Assembly (NCBI GenBank): GCA_014800535.1
Contig: JAAVFW010000006.1
Location: forward strand, 49,599 to 82,844
Origin: Bacteroidales bacterium
GTDB taxonomy: Bacteria > Bacteroidota > Bacteroidia > Bacteroidales > Muribaculaceae
DNA: 33,246 bases
Reading direction: 5' to 3'
Shown here one piece after another: positions 1 through 7,854 of this stretch. The notes beneath the pieces are model-generated. The model made no database searches. It worked only from the letters and a program-made list of their open reading frames with translations, and was not told the DNA's origin. Every line of letters starts with the position of its first letter. Position 1 is the first letter of the stretch. The position numbers were made by a program, and so were the translations under genes.

Positions 1-72
1 GTGTATTGAGTGTTTTTCATATTAGATAAAGTTTTAGTAGTGTAATCTAATATTATAAGGACTCAAACACAC
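1..72. repeat. Nested inverted repeat at the window edge
   Basis: Two inverted repeats lie one inside the other. The outer arms are GTGTATTGAGT (1-11) and ACTCAAACACAC (61-72), matching apart from small gaps. The inner arms are a perfect 9 bp pair, ATATTAGAT (19-27) and ATCTAATAT (45-53). The structure sits just past the stop codon of the minus-strand kinase gene, so it could form at the 3' end of that mRNA, but it lacks the U-run of an intrinsic terminator. It may continue beyond the window. Confidence 0.4.
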
Positions 73-79
73 AAATTGT

Positions 80-709
80 TTAACGTGCCGGCAAATCAGT
101 CTTGACAGCGTTTGCAATCAGCTCCACAATCATGTCGTCAGAGAGATGAGAGGAGTCGAGGGTGAGGTGATAGTTTGTGGCATATCCCCAATTTCTTCCT
201 GTGAAGAAATTGTAATAATTTTCACGGGTGCTGTCGATTTTTTTTGCAAGAGAGATGGCATCATGCTCATTCTCAGCGTCACCTCTGGCAACAATCGCCT
301 TTGCGCGAGACTCAATTGGAGCATGAAGGAAAATAGAAAGCAATCCTGGATGATCACGCATCACATAGTCGGCTGTTCTTCCAACGATAACGCAATTCTC
401 CTTTTCGGCAATGCTCCGTATGGTCTCCGACTGAGCCTTATACAGACCCTCCTTGCTTAAGGGTGAGCCTGCGTAAGAGTCCATCACTCCGAAGAAGGAT
501 TGCAGAACGGAACCCATAAAACGAGGGCGTTTTTCATCGGCTTCAGCAAAAACTGCAGGTGAGAAGCCATTTTTTTGAGAGGCTTCGCTTATTAAATCCT
601 TATCATAGCAGTTGACACCGAGTCTTTCTGCAATCTTTTTGCCGATTCGTCGTCCGCCACAGCCAAACTGTCGGCCGATAACGATTATAAAATTGTTTTC
701 AGCGGTCAT
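80..709 (-). CDS. Cytidylate kinase-like family protein
   Basis: This 209-residue protein matches the cytidylate-kinase-like P-loop family (Pfam cytidylate kinase-like, PF13189). The N-terminus has a beta strand followed by a glycine-rich loop, GRQFGCGGRRIGKK (residues 12-25), a variant of the nucleotide-binding loop without a canonical GKS/T. The mid-protein motif VIVGRTADYVM and a C-terminal lid-like stretch (about 158-176, KIDSTRENYYNFFTGRNWG) also fit. Family members are presumed to phosphorylate a nucleoside monophosphate or related small substrate in the cytoplasm, but the substrate is generally unproven and this is probably not the housekeeping Cmk. The start ATG at 709 places the first strand directly before the P-loop. 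It is divergent from the next gene. Function within the family is uncertain. Confidence 0.85.
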   Translation of the reverse strand: MTAENNFIIVIGRQFGCGGRRIGKKIAERLGVNCYDKDLISEASQKNGFSPAVFAEADEKRPRFMGSVLQSFFGVMDSYAGSPLSKEGLYKAQSETIRSIAEKENCVIVGRTADYVMRDHPGLLSIFLHAPIESRAKAIVARGDAENEHDAISLAKKIDSTRENYYNFFTGRNWGYATNYHLTLDSSHLSDDMIVELIANAVKTDLPAR

Positions 710-839
710 TACAAGACAAAATTATGGGGATAACCGGGGATGTCACCCTCTGAAAAGAGAAAAATCACCACAAAATTAATTAAAATGCGAGGAATTAAAA
801 AAAAAATTCATAATTTTACGAAATAAAAATAATTGGCGT

Positions 840-1214
840 ATGAATGACATACTAAAAAATCCGGAATCAGATCCGGACGGAATGGCTACATACGAGTATA
901 TAGTCAATAATGTAGACATCTGCTTCGACGACATGCCGTTGCTTGTTGAAAATCTTCGTCGTGTTGATAAGACAGGACAGTTTTTGGCCAGCACAGCGCG
1001 TTTCCTTGTAGCTGTCGACCGCCAGCGATATGAGCGTTGGCTCGGTCCTCTTGTGGAGGGCGCGATTGAAAAGGATCGTGAAAGACGTTACATCAGTTCT
1101 CTCCTTGAGGCAATCTGGGGTAATGATTATCAGGAAAAGGTTGAGGAACTCAGGGAATCTGACGATAATTTCCGCAGAATATATAAAAGAATCTATCCTG
1201 AATCATATCTTTAA
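840..1214 (+). CDS. Conserved hypothetical protein, 124 residues
   Basis: I do not recognise a named domain. The product is a 124-residue, charged, probably soluble helical protein with no signal peptide or membrane segment. Its C-terminal third is rich in Glu, Arg, Asp and Tyr (for example ESDDNFRRIYKRIYPESYL) and the middle carries an FLASTARFLVAVDRQRYERW segment. Codon use resembles its neighbours. It ends 32 nt before the cyclophilin gene, so the two are probably co-transcribed. The ATG at 840 is the first in frame and lies about 20 nt after a TAATTTTA element, a near match to the Bacteroidota -7 box. Its reading frame and composition argue for a real gene; its role is unknown. Confidence 0.75.
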   Translation: MNDILKNPESDPDGMATYEYIVNNVDICFDDMPLLVENLRRVDKTGQFLASTARFLVAVDRQRYERWLGPLVEGAIEKDRERRYISSLLEAIWGNDYQEKVEELRESDDNFRRIYKRIYPESYL

Positions 1215-1246
1215 ACAGTGTCTCTAAAAATGATTTTTCACTAATT

Positions 1247-2107
1247 ATGAAAAAGAAAATTATCTTCGCTTCACTGATTTTAATGATTGTCGGTTCGTTT
1301 ATTTCAGCTTCTGCAATCAATGAAGAAAAAACTATGACAGCAACACAGACAGTAGGAAATGGGAGTGAGGTTTCTCAGGGTCCCATTTTGACGATTGAAA
1401 CAACAGAGGGTCCCATCAAAATCATGCTTTACGATGACACCCCCCTTCATCGTGATAATTTCCTGAAGCTCGTGAAGGAGAATTATTACGACAGCCTCCT
1501 GTTTCATCGAGTAATAAAGGATTTTATGATTCAGGCAGGCGATCCTGATTCGCGTAACGCTCCTGCCGGAAAACATCTCGGAGCAGGGAGTCCGGACTAT
1601 ACTATTCCGGCTGAAATAAATTATCCGAAGCATTTTCACAAACGTGGAGCATTGTCGGCTGCCCGCACCGGCGACCAGTTCAATCCGGAACGTCGCAGCT
1701 CCGGCTCTCAATTCTATATAGTGACCGGACAGGTCTATACTCCCTCTCAGATGGAGATGATGGCAGCCCGTGGTGTTGACCGTGAACGCCAGGATTATTT
1801 CAGGAATCTTTGTCGTCGCGAATCCGCTGCAATCGATTCGTTGCAGAAATCAGGTGACAGTGTCGCTCTTGAAGAGTTGCGTCAGAAACTGATTAAGGAA
1901 ACAGAGGAAAATGTGAAGCCTTCTGCACTCCCTGCTGAGGTTGTAGAGGCTTACACCACTATCGGCGGAACACCTCATCTTGACGGACAATACACCGTGT
2001 TTGGTGAGGTTATCGAAGGGATGGATGTTGTTGACCGCATCCAGAATAAGGAAACCGACAGTGCCGACCGTCCCAAGGAAGATGTAAAAATCCTATCTAT
2101 AAAATAA
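1247..2107 (+). CDS. Exported cyclophilin-type peptidyl-prolyl isomerase
   Basis: The protein (286 residues) catalyses cis-trans isomerisation of X-Pro bonds, probably in the periplasm. Residues 1-23 form a Sec signal peptide (KKK, hydrophobic core, ASA). The cyclophilin core follows, with the active-site block FHRVIKDFMIQAGDP from residue 86 (catalytic Arg88), GSQFYIV near 152, and the closing strand HLDGQYTVFGEVIEGMDVVD near 242. About 75 mostly charged residues are inserted between these blocks (about 160-237), so the domain is longer than the usual 165-residue cyclophilin; such an insertion is common in Bacteroidota members. It lies between the 124-residue hypothetical gene and the DUF349 gene on the same strand. 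I see no lipobox cysteine. Confidence 0.92.
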   Translation: MKKKIIFASLILMIVGSFISASAINEEKTMTATQTVGNGSEVSQGPILTIETTEGPIKIMLYDDTPLHRDNFLKLVKENYYDSLLFHRVIKDFMIQAGDPDSRNAPAGKHLGAGSPDYTIPAEINYPKHFHKRGALSAARTGDQFNPERRSSGSQFYIVTGQVYTPSQMEMMAARGVDRERQDYFRNLCRRESAAIDSLQKSGDSVALEELRQKLIKETEENVKPSALPAEVVEAYTTIGGTPHLDGQYTVFGEVIEGMDVVDRIQNKETDSADRPKEDVKILSIK

Positions 2108-2176
2108 CCCAATTTTTAACCCAGGCAGTGCTTTTTTCACAAGACGCATTGCCGAGTAAAGAAATCCGATTCGTAA

Positions 2177-3994
2177 ATGAACGTTGACGAAACGAAAGTT
2201 CAAGAGGAGAACTTTCAGACCCCCGAAGAGGCTCCTGTGAGTGAGTCTGAAACACAACTAACCGCCGAATCAGGCGAAAGTAAGACAACCGACAAGGCAC
2301 AGCTTCTCGATGCAATGCGTAAGATCATTGAAGAGAATAATGTGCATGCCCATAAGGAAGTTGCTTCAATCAAAAGTAGTTTCTATGTGTTGCGTAACAA
2401 GGAGATTACTGCTGAGCTTATGGCATTTGTTGATGAGGGTAATGACCCGACAACATTTTCAGCGTCTATAGACCCGACTGAAACTGAATTAAAGGAACTT
2501 ATGCAGCTCTTCCGCGAGCGTCGCAATGCTTTCCTTGAAGAGGATGAGCGTCTTAGAAAAGCAAACTTGGAAGCTAAGAAAGATATTCTTGCTAAGCTTC
2601 AGGAAATCACCTCTGATATTGACACTGTCAACACCCGTTATTCTGACTTCCAGCAACTGATGCAGCAGTTTAAGGAGAAGACAGATTTGCCTCAGGGTTC
2701 TGAAAATGAACTTTGGAAGAATTATCAGAGTGTGGTTGAACTCTTCTATGACCACCTCAAAATGAACAAGGAGCTTCGCGATCTTGATTATAAGAGAAAT
2801 CTTGAATCAAAGCAGGCGCTTGTTGTGAGAGCAAAGGAACTTGAAACAGCAGAGGATATTATCGAAGCGACCCGACTTCTTCAGGGTCTTCATGCAGAAT
2901 GGCGTGAGATAGGACCTGTGCCAAAAGAGGTGCGCGAAGCAATCTGGGATGCTTTTAAGGCAAGCTCAAGCGTGATTAACAAACGTCATGCAGATTACTT
3001 CGAGGCTCGCCATAATGCTGAAAAGCAGAATGAGGAGATTAAGACTCAGCTTTGCAAGGAGGTTGAGGCAATCAATGCCGAGAAGAGAGACTCATTCAAG
3101 GAGTGGGACGATGCAACTAAGCGAGTTCTTGAAATTCAGGCTCGTTGGAAGGAGACCGGTTTTGCGTCAAGAAAGGTCAACACTCAGCTCTTCAATAATT
3201 TCCGCGCTGAATGTGACAAGTTCTTCAAAGAGAAAGGTGAATATTACACCCGTGCCAAGGCAGAAATCAACGATAACTACGCCAAGAAGCTGGAACTTTG
3301 CGAAAGAGCCGAAGCTCTCATTAATGAAGAGAATATGGCTAAGGCAGCTGAACTTGCCATCGCGATGCAGGCTGAATGGAAAACAATCGGTGGTGTCGGT
3401 AAGAAACATAGTGAAGAGATTTGGCAGCGTTTCACAACTGCATGTAACGCTGTGTTCAATCGCCGAAAAGAATTCCAGAATGTGCGTCGTAAGGAAGAAA
3501 GCGAGAATCTTGCGGCAAAACGTGAGGTGATTGCAGCCTTGAAGGAAATATCACTCGACGACGACAAGAGAAGTATCATTGAGCGTGTTAAGGAACTCCA
3601 GTCAAAATGGAATGAAATCGGACATGTGCCGTTCAAGATGAAAGATCAGCTCCGCAAGGAGTATCGTGAGATCTGCGACAAGATTTTCAATTCTTTCGAT
3701 GCGAAGAAGAGTCGTGAGCAGCTTGATCGTTTCCGTAATCATCTTGACCGTATGAAAAACTCTGACAATCGTCCCGGACGTGAGAGAGACAGAATCGTGC
3801 GCATGATCGACCAGAAGAAAGCAGAACTTAAGACGATTGACAACAATCTCGGATTCTTCAATATTAAATCGGCTGCCGGCAACTCCATGTTGCGTGACAT
3901 CGAAAGTCGCCAGGCTCAGATTAAGGAAGAAATTGCGCTTCTGAAAACCAAGCTTCAGGAAATTGATTCTAAAAAGGAAAATAAAGAAGACTAA
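2177..3994 (+). CDS. DUF349 repeat protein
   Basis: This 605-residue cytoplasmic protein consists mainly of DUF349 repeats. Four clear copies have a Trp-containing signature (EWREIG, RWKETG, EWKTIG, KWNEIG) at about residues 242, 323, 400 and 477, giving a period near 78 residues. A degenerate fifth copy may lie around 150-205. The first 45 residues are acidic and low in complexity, and the C-terminus (about 540-600) is a coiled-coil-like helix. There is no signal peptide. DUF349 proteins have no settled biochemical function. The gene follows the cyclophilin by 69 nt and ends 27 nt before a strong hairpin, so it is the last gene of that transcription unit. Start ATG at 2177 is the first in frame. 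Confidence 0.9.
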   Translation: MNVDETKVQEENFQTPEEAPVSESETQLTAESGESKTTDKAQLLDAMRKIIEENNVHAHKEVASIKSSFYVLRNKEITAELMAFVDEGNDPTTFSASIDPTETELKELMQLFRERRNAFLEEDERLRKANLEAKKDILAKLQEITSDIDTVNTRYSDFQQLMQQFKEKTDLPQGSENELWKNYQSVVELFYDHLKMNKELRDLDYKRNLESKQALVVRAKELETAEDIIEATRLLQGLHAEWREIGPVPKEVREAIWDAFKASSSVINKRHADYFEARHNAEKQNEEIKTQLCKEVEAINAEKRDSFKEWDDATKRVLEIQARWKETGFASRKVNTQLFNNFRAECDKFFKEKGEYYTRAKAEINDNYAKKLELCERAEALINEENMAKAAELAIAMQAEWKTIGGVGKKHSEEIWQRFTTACNAVFNRRKEFQNVRRKEESENLAAKREVIAALKEISLDDDKRSIIERVKELQSKWNEIGHVPFKMKDQLRKEYREICDKIFNSFDAKKSREQLDRFRNHLDRMKNSDNRPGRERDRIVRMIDQKKAELKTIDNNLGFFNIKSAAGNSMLRDIESRQAQIKEEIALLKTKLQEIDSKKENKED

Positions 3995-4021
3995 AAAGGA
4001 TTACAGAACAAGATAGGATTC

Positions 4022-4060
4022 AAGCGGGCATGCCAATCTTAGGGCATGCCCGCTTTGTGT
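4022..4060 (+). terminator. Hairpin terminator after the DUF349 gene
   Basis: A 13 bp perfect stem, AAGCGGGCATGCC (4022-4034) with GGCATGCCCGCTT (4043-4055), closes an 8-nt loop and is followed by TTGTGTG. The stem is very strong and GC-rich but the U-run is short. It lies 27 nt past the stop at 3994 and separates the DUF349 unit from serB. Confidence 0.7.
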
Positions 4061-4062
4061 GC

Positions 4063-4095
4063 GAACCAATATTCTTTCTGTTGTGAACCAATATT
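4063..4095. repeat. Two 11-bp direct repeats 22 bp apart, upstream of serB
   Basis: GAACCAATATT occurs at 4063-4073 and again at 4085-4095. The start-to-start distance of 22 bp is about two helical turns, which would place both copies on the same face of the DNA. The copies lie about 100 bp before the serB start. A repeated GTTAACAT also occurs at 4121-4138. This could be a regulator site, but no binding protein is known. Confidence 0.3.
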
Positions 4096-4197
4096 AAGAG
4101 AGCATTGTTTGAAAATATAAGTTAACATAGTTAACATAAATTGAAGTAACCAATTAAGAACATTACAATAAGACACATTAAAATCCACGATAAGATT

Positions 4198-5505
4198 ATG
4201 TCTAACGATAATAAAATTGATATTAACGATAAGAAAGTAGATAATAGTTTGGAAGACATTGTGAAGCAGCCGGAGAGAGAGTTGATTCTTTTGAAAGTTT
4301 CCGGCCCGGACCGTCGCGGACTGACCAGTGCTCTGACTGAGATTCTTGCTCGTCATGATGCTGAAATCCTTGACATCGGTCAGGCAGATATTCATCATAG
4401 TCTCGCTTTCGGATTGTTATTTAAGACTAACAGCAAGCGCAGCGGTGATATTTTCAAGGAAATACTGTTTAAGACATCAGAGCTTCAGGTGCAGGTGCAG
4501 TTTCAGATTGTCAATGAAGATGATTACCGCGAATGGGTTGGGATGCAAGGTAAAAACCGATATATCATCACACTTCTCGGCCGAAGAATTACAGCGCGTC
4601 AGATTGCGGAGGTTTCAAAAATAATCAATGAGCAGGATCTTAATATTGACAGCATCACACGTCTGACAGGTCGTCTGCCACTCGAAGCTGACCAGATGCC
4701 GGCCACAAAGGCATGTATCGAGTTCTCCGTCAGAGGCACTCCCATTAATCGCACTGAGATGCAGAGTCAGTTTATGAATCTGTCGAAAAACCTTGACATC
4801 GACATCTCTCTTCAGGAAGATACGATGTATCGACGTTCCCGCCGCCTGATATGCTTCGATATGGATTCAACTCTTATCCGGACTGAAGTTATCGACGAAC
4901 TTGCCGACCGGGCAGGAGTGGGAGAGGAGGTAAGAAAGATTACTGAATCTGCCATGCGAGGTGAGATTGATTTTCAGGAAAGTTTCCGTCGCAGAGTGGC
5001 ATTATTAAAAGGTCTCGACGTCAGTGTAATGGAAGACATCGCGCGTAATCTACCTTTGACAGAGGGTCTTGAACGCATGATGACTGTCTTGAAACGCTCC
5101 GGTTATAAGACAGCGATTCTTTCCGGTGGATTCACTTATTTCGGAAATTATCTAAAACAGAAATTCGGGTTTGATTATGTCTACGCCAACGACCTTGAAG
5201 TTGGAGAAGACGGCAAGCTGACCGGAAGATACTTGGGAGATATTGTCGACGGAAAGCGGAAAAAAGAATTGCTCAGACTCATTGCGCAGGTTGAGAATAT
5301 AGATATAGCTCAGACAATCGCTGTCGGTGATGGAGCCAACGACCTTCCGATGCTCAGTGAAGCAGGTCTCGGCATTGCTTTTCATGCAAAACCGAAGGTG
5401 AAGGCAGAGGCATCTCAGAGTATATCGACAATAGGTATCGACGGAGTATTGTATTTCCTTGGGTTTAAGGACTCCTATATGAAAGATAATAACTCCATAA
5501 AATGA
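4198..5505 (+). CDS. serB: Phosphoserine phosphatase with N-terminal ACT region
   Basis: SerB hydrolyses O-phospho-L-serine to serine, the last step of the phosphorylated serine pathway. The first 190 residues or so form an ACT-type region (starting LILLKVSGPDRRGLTSALTE), presumably a serine-sensing or dimerising module, as in long SerB proteins. The HAD domain follows: motif I DMDST at 221-225 (nucleophile Asp221, acid/base Asp223), motif II LSGGF near 309, and motif III GDGANDLPML with Asp378 and Asp382. At 435 residues it is the long, ACT-containing form. The start ATG at 4198 has only an A-rich leader, with no clear Shine-Dalgarno. The patatin gene follows 27 nt later and may be co-transcribed. 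All catalytic residues are present. Confidence 0.95.
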   Translation: MSNDNKIDINDKKVDNSLEDIVKQPERELILLKVSGPDRRGLTSALTEILARHDAEILDIGQADIHHSLAFGLLFKTNSKRSGDIFKEILFKTSELQVQVQFQIVNEDDYREWVGMQGKNRYIITLLGRRITARQIAEVSKIINEQDLNIDSITRLTGRLPLEADQMPATKACIEFSVRGTPINRTEMQSQFMNLSKNLDIDISLQEDTMYRRSRRLICFDMDSTLIRTEVIDELADRAGVGEEVRKITESAMRGEIDFQESFRRRVALLKGLDVSVMEDIARNLPLTEGLERMMTVLKRSGYKTAILSGGFTYFGNYLKQKFGFDYVYANDLEVGEDGKLTGRYLGDIVDGKRKKELLRLIAQVENIDIAQTIAVGDGANDLPMLSEAGLGIAFHAKPKVKAEASQSISTIGIDGVLYFLGFKDSYMKDNNSIK

Positions 5506-5532
5506 TGAAATAGTTTTTAAGGAAGAGATACT

Positions 5533-7854
5533 ATGAGAAGACACACGGCACGTTTATTGATGTTGATTATTGCGGCAATGCTATCCGCAACAGTTGGAGC
5601 CAAGTCTCCGGAGAGTATCGGACTGGTGCTTAGCGGAGGCGGTGCAAAAGGGATTGCTCATGTGGGAGTTATCAAGGCATTGGAAGATAATGACATTCCG
5701 ATTGATTATGTCACAGGCACTTCTATGGGAGCCATTGTCGGCAGCCTTTACAGTTGCGGTTGGTCGCCTGAAGAGATGTTGAAATTTTTCACCTCAAAGG
5801 AGTTTGCCTATTGGAGCACAGGAAAAATCGACCCCAATCAGACATACTATGTCTACAAGACGGACCCCACACCGCAATGGGTTGGTTTCAATATCAGTTT
5901 GAAAGATAAGGAGGATTTGTCAGAACAGATCATGCCTCAAAGCATGGTCAGTCCCATTCCTATGAATCTCGAATTTCTTAGTCTTTATGCTCCCTATACG
6001 TTGCAATGTAAGGGGAATTTCGACAATCTGTTTGTGCCGTTCAGATGTGTCTTCAGCGATATTTATGGCAAGCACAAGGTTGTGTGTGCCGACGGCTCGC
6101 TTGGTGAATGTGTCAGAGGGTCAATGAGTTTCCCGATGGTGTTTAAGCCTATCAAGGTCAAAGGTATCATGGCATACGATGGAGGTATCTACGACAATTT
6201 TCCCGTTGATGTAATGAAGGAGGATTTCAATCCGGATTTTATTATAGGGGTGTCGGTCTCCGGACCTGACCCGAAGCCGGAAAGCGATAATCTCTATCAG
6301 GAACTTGAGGATATGATTATACAGAATAATAATTATCAGGTTCCGGAGAAGGATGGTATAAAGATTCAGGTGCCGGTGTTAAACTTCGGTGTGCTTGACT
6401 TCGGCGAGGGACAGACCATATATGAAATAGGTTACAAAACCGGTCTTCAAATGGTTGATTCAATCAAATCGCGTGTAAAGGCTCGCAGGGAGCTAAGTGA
6501 AGTCAACCGCAGACGTAAGGAATTTGCCTCTCAAACTCCGGAAGTAAAATTCGGTAAGATTAAGGTCGAAGGGGCCGAGGGGAGTAAAAAGGAGTATCTG
6601 ACCTATCTTTTTGACCAGAGCCGGAAGATGCCGATTGATATGAAACAGGTAAGTAATGCCTATTTTCAAGCTGTCGGAGAGAATAAACTGAAAGATATTC
6701 TGCCGGAGGGTGAATATGATTTTAAAAATCCGGACAACTCTACACTTGTGTTGAAAACGGTTCCCAAGAACCCTTGGAGTCTTGGAGTCGGAGGATGGTT
6801 AACCTCGACAACCAACAGTTTTCTGTATCTTGATGCCGGTTATCACACCCTTTCACACAATTCTCTTGATGTTGACCTGTCAGGTTGGTTGGGACAATCA
6901 TATTTTGCGGGTCGGTTGGGTGCGAAATTCGCCCTCAGAACGTTTGTTCCATCATTTATAACAGCGGAGGTGATTGCGTCCCGCCAGAAGTATTATGACA
7001 CCAATCTGCTGTTTTACCAAAACAGTACACCAGCCTTTATCACTGAAAAAGAGCAGTTCGGCTCGGTTGGATTCACCATTGCTGCCGGTCGGCACGGTAA
7101 GTATTTCACTTCAATTTCATACGGTGCTATTTCCGACAAATATTTCCCCGACAATCATGGAAATTTTGCAGAGAAGAAAAGAGATTATGCCCGGTTTAAC
7201 ACAGCGATTTTGAAGACAGGCTATGAAATGAATACTCTTAACGACGTGATGTATCCAAATAAGGGGCATCTTTTCAGGGCGATGATTTCAGCCGGAAATG
7301 AGCACATTCACTTTGTGCCTGACGGAGAAAATGATGAGTCATATAGCTTTGAGTCGAGGTTGGTCAGATGGGAGGGTCGGATAAAAGTCGACTGGCAGCA
7401 TTATTTCAATGTGCATCCTAACTTTACGATAGGTGCGGCTGCCGAAGGGCTTGCAACTTTCCGCAAAGGTGGAGTTGACTACACAACCATGCTTGTGCAT
7501 GCTCCGGAGTTTTCACCGGTTCACTCCGTAAGCAATTACTTTGACCCTAAATTCCGAAGTGACAATTATCTTTCAGCAGGCGCAATTCCTATTTGGAATC
7601 CTGTCGGAGCTTTTCAGCTGAGAGGAGACTTTTATCTATACGCTCCGATAAGAAATTTGGAGCGAACACCCTCCGGAACCGGTGTTTACGCAGGATGGTT
7701 TAAGAGAGCTGAATTTATAGGTCAGGTGGCAGCCGTCTACAATTTCTCGTTTGCCAGCATATCTGTCTATGGCAATTACATGACAAGTGCCACACATCGT
7801 TGGAACTTCGGAATCAACTTTGGTTTGAACTTCCGTGCTCCGCGTCTTCGATAG
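5533..7854 (+). CDS. Patatin-like phospholipase with outer-membrane beta-barrel (type Vd-like)
   Basis: This 773-residue protein has four parts. Residues 1-23 are a signal peptide. The patatin domain (about 27-330) carries the oxyanion loop GGGAKG (35-40), the nucleophile motif GTSMG (Ser64) and the catalytic DGG (Asp216), so the Ser-Asp dyad is intact. A POTRA-like segment starts near 336 (VKFGKIKVEGAEG). From about 415 alternating aromatic and glycine strands end with WNFGINFGLNF. This is the architecture of PlpD/FplA-type (type Vd) autotransported lipases, which present a phospholipase A-like domain at the cell surface. The C-terminus extends five residues (APRLR) past the last barrel strand instead of ending on an aromatic residue. 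It probably forms an operon with serB. Its 3' end overlaps rmuC by 41 bp. Surface exposure is inferred. Confidence 0.9.
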   Translation: MRRHTARLLMLIIAAMLSATVGAKSPESIGLVLSGGGAKGIAHVGVIKALEDNDIPIDYVTGTSMGAIVGSLYSCGWSPEEMLKFFTSKEFAYWSTGKIDPNQTYYVYKTDPTPQWVGFNISLKDKEDLSEQIMPQSMVSPIPMNLEFLSLYAPYTLQCKGNFDNLFVPFRCVFSDIYGKHKVVCADGSLGECVRGSMSFPMVFKPIKVKGIMAYDGGIYDNFPVDVMKEDFNPDFIIGVSVSGPDPKPESDNLYQELEDMIIQNNNYQVPEKDGIKIQVPVLNFGVLDFGEGQTIYEIGYKTGLQMVDSIKSRVKARRELSEVNRRRKEFASQTPEVKFGKIKVEGAEGSKKEYLTYLFDQSRKMPIDMKQVSNAYFQAVGENKLKDILPEGEYDFKNPDNSTLVLKTVPKNPWSLGVGGWLTSTTNSFLYLDAGYHTLSHNSLDVDLSGWLGQSYFAGRLGAKFALRTFVPSFITAEVIASRQKYYDTNLLFYQNSTPAFITEKEQFGSVGFTIAAGRHGKYFTSISYGAISDKYFPDNHGNFAEKKRDYARFNTAILKTGYEMNTLNDVMYPNKGHLFRAMISAGNEHIHFVPDGENDESYSFESRLVRWEGRIKVDWQHYFNVHPNFTIGAAAEGLATFRKGGVDYTTMLVHAPEFSPVHSVSNYFDPKFRSDNYLSAGAIPIWNPVGAFQLRGDFYLYAPIRNLERTPSGTGVYAGWFKRAEFIGQVAAVYNFSFASISVYGNYMTSATHRWNFGINFGLNFRAPRLR

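Noticed and set aside
717..778. Two TAATTTTG boxes (717-724 and 771-778, minus strand) as promoters of the kinase-like gene
   Set aside because: Neither has a TTTG-like -33 box at 19-21 nt, and in such AT-rich DNA the -7 motif alone occurs by chance. One of them may still be used.
1304..1711. 135-codon open frame antisense to the cyclophilin gene
   Set aside because: Shadow of a conserved enzyme with intact catalytic motifs; no supporting features.
5533..6530. Patatin as an antiphage (CBASS-type) effector
   Set aside because: The protein has a signal peptide and a barrel, and no cyclic-nucleotide synthase, sensor or other defence gene is nearby. Envelope or secreted function fits better.
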